Assembly: GCA_031551135.1 (NCBI GenBank)
Contig: JAVBOA010000026.1
Coordinates: forward strand, 1 to 64,000
From: JAITVM01 sp031551135
GTDB taxonomy: Bacteria; Bacillota; Clostridia; Lachnospirales; JAITVM01
DNA length: 64,000 bases
Reading direction: 5' to 3'
Part shown: in pieces, positions 60,961 through 64,000 of the stretch
Numbering within the stretch: the first letter of the stretch is position 1
Layout: every line of letters begins with the position of its first letter
Notes under the pieces: generated by a model
Seen by the model: only the letters and a program-made list of their open reading frames with translations
Database searches by the model: none
What the model was told of the DNA's origin: nothing
Program-made: the position numbers and the translations under genes

Positions 60961-61002
60961 TACTATTTTCATTATTAAGGATAGAAAAAAATGAAAATAG
61001 TA
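60961..61002. mobile_element. MITE-like element, short form
   Basis: 42 bp, TACTATTTTCATTATTAAGGATAG...ATGAAAATAGTA, flanked by TTA (60958-60960, 61003-61005). Its two ends match exactly those of the long copy at 1881 without the core. Confidence 0.85.
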
Positions 61003-61171
61003 TTAGAGGAGTATAAAAAACGTATACGTGATTTTTATAATAATGTCTGATTTTTACGGGCAATATATTTTGCTGTAATTTATTGATTTATTCATCAATC
61101 AGTAGTATATTTATAGTATAATATAATAGAGTTATTGTTGAATTTCTCTTAGTGTAAAGGGGGAAAATATT

Positions 61172-61654
61172 GTGCTTACTATTTCAATTTCACTTTTGCT
61201 AATCGGTTTGATTTTATTGCTGACAGAGGCGATGATTCCCGGTTTTGGCTTGCCCGGTATATCCGGAATAGTAGCTTTGTTGGTGTCTTTTATAATTACG
61301 ATGTTTTATTTTCCGATTGCTATGGCATTAATGATAGTTTTTGGTGAAATATCCGCTATAGCTTTGATTATTTATATGGTTTACCGGATTTTGAAACGCA
61401 GACAATTAATAAATAAACTAATCCTAAACGAAACACTGGATCAAGATAAAAATGAAATAGGCGGGCTTGATTATTTTTTAGGCAAAGAGGGCACTACTAA
61501 AACCGCTTTAAGACCTTATGGTTCTGCTGATTTTAATGGTTTTGTGGCGGAAGTATGCTCTGATGGTAATTTTATTCTGGAAAATAAAAAAGTCAAAGTT
61601 ATTAAAATCACTAACAATAAAATTGTTGTAAAAGAACTCAGTAATTCTAATTAA
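61172..61654 (+). CDS. NfeD-family membrane protein (short form)
   Basis: 160 residues: three membrane segments (ISLLLIGLILLLTEAMIPGFGLPG; IVALLVSFIITMFYF; LMIVFGEISAIALIIYMVY), then a cytoplasmic OB-fold domain (GKEGTTKTALRPYGSADFNGFVAEV). NfeD proteins pair with flotillins, and floA follows. GTG start with AAAGGGGG. It helps organise membrane microdomains, presumably with FloA. Confidence 0.9.
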   Translation: MLTISISLLLIGLILLLTEAMIPGFGLPGISGIVALLVSFIITMFYFPIAMALMIVFGEISAIALIIYMVYRILKRRQLINKLILNETLDQDKNEIGGLDYFLGKEGTTKTALRPYGSADFNGFVAEVCSDGNFILENKKVKVIKITNNKIVVKELSNSN

Positions 61655-61723
61655 TTTAATGCAAATTAAACTAATTAGCTTGATTTTAACATAGGTTCTT
61701 ATTAAATGAAGGGTTGTGATTTA

Positions 61724-62713
61724 ATGGTACCGTTCTTGGCAATTTCCGGTATAGTATTTGTTGTTATTATTTTATGTGTATTTTTGAGTTTTTTCCCGTT
61801 GGGCTTATGGGTTTCCGCTATAGCAGCAGGAGTTAATATAAGCATATTTACATTATTCGGAATGCGCTTGCGCCGTGTTAAGCCGGAAAGAATTGTAAGA
61901 CCGCTTATCAAAAGCCGCAAAGCAGGATTGAATATCAGTATAAATCAACTTGAATCCCACTATTTGTCCGGCGGTAAAGTAGATAATGTTGTTGATGCTT
62001 TGATAGCCGCTCACAGAGCTAATTTGGAGCTTTCTTTCGAGCGTGCCGCGGCGATAGACTTGGCTGGTAGAGACGTTTTCGAGGCTGTTCGAATGAGCGT
62101 TACTCCTAAAATTATTGAAACTCCGTGGATTTCCGCAGTTGCAATAAACGGTATCGAAGTCAGAGTTATCGCGAGAGTTACTGTACGCGCTAATCTTCAA
62201 AGACTTGTCGGCGGTGCGGGAGAGGAAACTATTATAGCCCGTGTCGGCGAAGGTATTGTAACGACTGTTGGTTCTTCAGAATCTCATAAAGATGTTTTGG
62301 AAAATCCAGACAGAATTTCTCAGACAGTTCTTAGCAAAGGCTTGGATTCCGGAACAGCATTTGAAATTTTATCAATCGATATTGCTGATATTGATATCGG
62401 CAGAAATATCGGTGCTCAACTTTTGACAGAACAGGCCGAAGCCGATAAAAATATAGCTCAAGCAAAGGCAGAAGAAAGACGTGCAGCTGCTTTTGCACAT
62501 GAACAGGAAATGAAAGCACATGTTCAAGAAATGCGCGCTAAAGTTGTGGAAGCAGAGGCGCAAATTCCTTTGGCAATAGCAAAAGCTCTTAACGATGGAA
62601 AAATCGGCGTTATGGACTATTATAATTTAGAAAATAAAAAAGCCGATACTAAAATGCGAGAGTCTATTGGAAACTTACAAGTAGATGTCGGAATTAAAGA
62701 GCAAAAAAAATAG
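61724..62713 (+). CDS. floA: Flotillin-like protein FloA
   Basis: 329 residues. A hydrophobic hairpin at the N-terminus (FLAISGIVFVVIILCVFLSFFPLGLW) anchors it to the membrane face. The SPFH core includes VTPKIIETPWISAVAINGIEVRVIARVTVRANLQRLVGGAGEETIIARVGEGIVT. A coiled-coil with AEADKNIAQAKAEERRAAAFAHEQEMKA drives oligomerisation. It is a scaffold of functional membrane microdomains. ATG 61724 is preferred over ATG 61706 because GAAGGG lies between them. Confidence 0.94.
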   Translation: MVPFLAISGIVFVVIILCVFLSFFPLGLWVSAIAAGVNISIFTLFGMRLRRVKPERIVRPLIKSRKAGLNISINQLESHYLSGGKVDNVVDALIAAHRANLELSFERAAAIDLAGRDVFEAVRMSVTPKIIETPWISAVAINGIEVRVIARVTVRANLQRLVGGAGEETIIARVGEGIVTTVGSSESHKDVLENPDRISQTVLSKGLDSGTAFEILSIDIADIDIGRNIGAQLLTEQAEADKNIAQAKAEERRAAAFAHEQEMKAHVQEMRAKVVEAEAQIPLAIAKALNDGKIGVMDYYNLENKKADTKMRESIGNLQVDVGIKEQKK

Positions 62714-62729
62714 TATAATAAAATAATTA

Positions 62730-62764
62730 AAAGGCTGAAGCAAACAAAATATGCTTCAGCCTTT
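62730..62764. terminator. Bidirectional terminator
   Basis: AAAGGCTGAAGCA (62730-62742) and TGCTTCAGCCTTT (62752-62764) form a perfect 13-bp stem between convergent floA and the antiporter. Confidence 0.88.
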
Positions 62765-62780
62765 AAATATTATTCAATCG

Positions 62781-64000
62781 TTACGGCATCGAATCGAAAT
62801 TTTCACCGCTCAATACCAGCACATCATTTTCAGAAATCAGAGTAGAGCCTTTTGGTACAATAAATTTTCCTTTGCGCTTTATCATAACTATCAGGATTTC
62901 ATCGGGTATTTCAGAATCAACAATCATTTTTCCAATCATTTTATTTCCTGGTAAAATTTTATAGTCCATTAATTTAGCATGTGTTTCTTCATGATAATCG
63001 TTAAAAGTTTTCATAACAGAATCAGAAGTACTTTGATCAATCAAATCCAATTTTTTTGCAATATTAGGCGTTAGCGTACCTTGAAAAACAACCGAAAACA
63101 GAGTGATAATGAAAACAATGTGAAAAATATCAAAAGGTAAACTGTCTCCAAGTTCCGAAACGGCAAATATCGTAAATGCAATAGAAGCGGCCCCGCGCAG
63201 CCCCACCCAAGATACAAAAGTTTGCTGGTTTACAGGCATTTTAAACCAGCTCAAAATACTGAAAGTTGCAATTGGTCGTGCGATGAAGATTATAATTAAA
63301 GACATTATTATTCCGGGAAGCAAAATATGTGGTAGCTTTGTTGGGAAAGAAAGCAAACCAATCATAAAAAAGAGTAAAATCTCCATAATCCAAGAAAACG
63401 AATCAAAAAAATGCACTAAACTCACTTTATGTAGGATTCTGCTGTTTCCGACGAGAATTCCTGTGATATAAACGCATAATAAACCGTTTCCGCCGATTAT
63501 ATGGCAAAGTGCATAGCCTAAAAATATCATCGCTATAAACAATAAAGGCAAAATACTTTCTATTTCATCTATCAAATATTTGGACATCAATACAGTGATG
63601 ATTGCAGTCAAAGCACCGACTATGATTCCAAAAATCATTTGCTTTGCAAATAAAAACGAAAAACCTGCCAACGAAAAGACTCCATTGGATTTAATCAGTG
63701 AAATCGAAAGAAAAGTCATTAAATAAGAAAAAGGGTCATTACTTCCGCTTTCCATTTCAAGTAAAGGCGCTAAACCGTTTTTTAAATTGAGCTTTTGAGA
63801 GCGCAATATCGAAAAAAGAGAAGCCGCATCGGTAGAAGAAATTACAGAGCCTAAGAGCATTGCATAAAGAAAATCTATTTTTAAAACGAAAACAGCGAAA
63901 AATGCTGTGACGAATAAAGTTATCAGAGTGCCGAGAAACGAAAGTAAAATAGCTTTAAACGCCACCGGCTTTGCAGTTTCCCATTTTGTACAAAAACCGC
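62781..64000 (-). CDS. K+(Na+)/H+ antiporter, CPA1/NhaP2 type (5' end off window)
   Basis: The frame stays open past the ORF start at 63965 to the right edge (KWETAKPVAFKAILLSF), so the N-terminus is missing; about 406 residues are visible. Multiple membrane helices with SSTDAASLFSIL and EMESGSNDPFSYLMTF carry the transport Asp residues. A cytoplasmic TrkA-C-like domain at the end (KMIGKMIVDSEIPDEILIVMIKRKGKFIVPKGSTLISENDVLVLSG) probably senses a ligand. It exchanges cations for protons. Confidence 0.9.
   Translation of the reverse strand, partial: GFCTKWETAKPVAFKAILLSFLGTLITLFVTAFFAVFVLKIDFLYAMLLGSVISSTDAASLFSILRSQKLNLKNGLAPLLEMESGSNDPFSYLMTFLSISLIKSNGVFSLAGFSFLFAKQMIFGIIVGALTAIITVLMSKYLIDEIESILPLLFIAMIFLGYALCHIIGGNGLLCVYITGILVGNSRILHKVSLVHFFDSFSWIMEILLFFMIGLLSFPTKLPHILLPGIIMSLIIIFIARPIATFSILSWFKMPVNQQTFVSWVGLRGAASIAFTIFAVSELGDSLPFDIFHIVFIITLFSVVFQGTLTPNIAKKLDLIDQSTSDSVMKTFNDYHEETHAKLMDYKILPGNKMIGKMIVDSEIPDEILIVMIKRKGKFIVPKGSTLISENDVLVLSGENFDSMP

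Overview
The window is AT-rich DNA from a low-GC Gram-positive anaerobe, most likely a member of the Clostridia. The reasons are strong AGGAGG-type ribosome sites, frequent TTG/GTG starts, the gene order rel-dtd-MBL-hemZ-hisS-aspS, secreted proteins with copper-amine-oxidase-like stalk domains, an AgrC-like kinase, a CD1871A-type small CXXC protein, and a Na+-pumping decarboxylase. I cannot name the species.

Layout. 1-3.7 kb: edge of an off-window gene, a truncated SDR gene, tRNA-Leu(CAG), a MarR regulator with a histidine-rich tail and a striking operator, and an AgrC-like histidine kinase preceded by what may be the stump of its response regulator. 3.7-9 kb: a Zn/Cd P-type ATPase behind an ArsR/SmtB-type operator, a CXXC peptide plus membrane 4Fe-4S protein pair, and a secreted RCC1-like/stalk protein. 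9-18.4 kb: a cytosolic chemoreceptor with a zinc-binding CZB domain, an SDR, a membrane glycosyltransferase/GtrA/FAD-oxidoreductase trio, a PrpR-like regulator with a degenerate sigma-54 domain, and an MFS transporter. 18.5-31.8 kb: housekeeping genes (argS, nagZ-like, rel, dtd, MBL hydrolase, hemZ, hisS, aspS, rplS, lepB, rbgA). 31.8-37.3 kb: a conserved unknown protein, a PAS-hybrid kinase and a single-receiver partner.

37.3-46.5 kb is the most interesting part. It is a complete biotin-dependent, Na+-translocating malonate decarboxylase operon of the Malonomonas Mad type: an OadG-like subunit, biotin carrier, Na+ pump, HutP, ACP transferase, ACP, two carboxyltransferase subunits, acetate:ACP ligase, and a fused enzyme that makes and attaches the ACP prosthetic group. 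It has a consensus promoter and a leader with spaced NAG triplets followed by an intrinsic terminator, the architecture expected of HutP antitermination. The operon encodes its own HutP-family protein. I infer a self-regulated antitermination circuit controlling malonate-driven Na+ pumping.

46.5-64 kb: a cell-wall amidase, radC, cobUSC, an LCP ligase, tRNA-Asp, a D,D-carboxypeptidase, a membrane-anchored PstS-like protein, a pRiA4b-ORF3-like protein, lexA-GNAT, trpS, a YvyF-like protein, nfeD-floA, and a K+/H+ antiporter cut by the right edge.

A dense family of MITE-like elements is scattered through intergenic DNA, with about 20 copies and remnants. Their ends read TACTATTTYC...GRAAATAGTA. 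There is a long form of about 111 bp and a short form of about 40 bp. Nearly all are flanked by 3-bp T-N-A duplications, and several sit in terminator hairpins or directly at stop codons.
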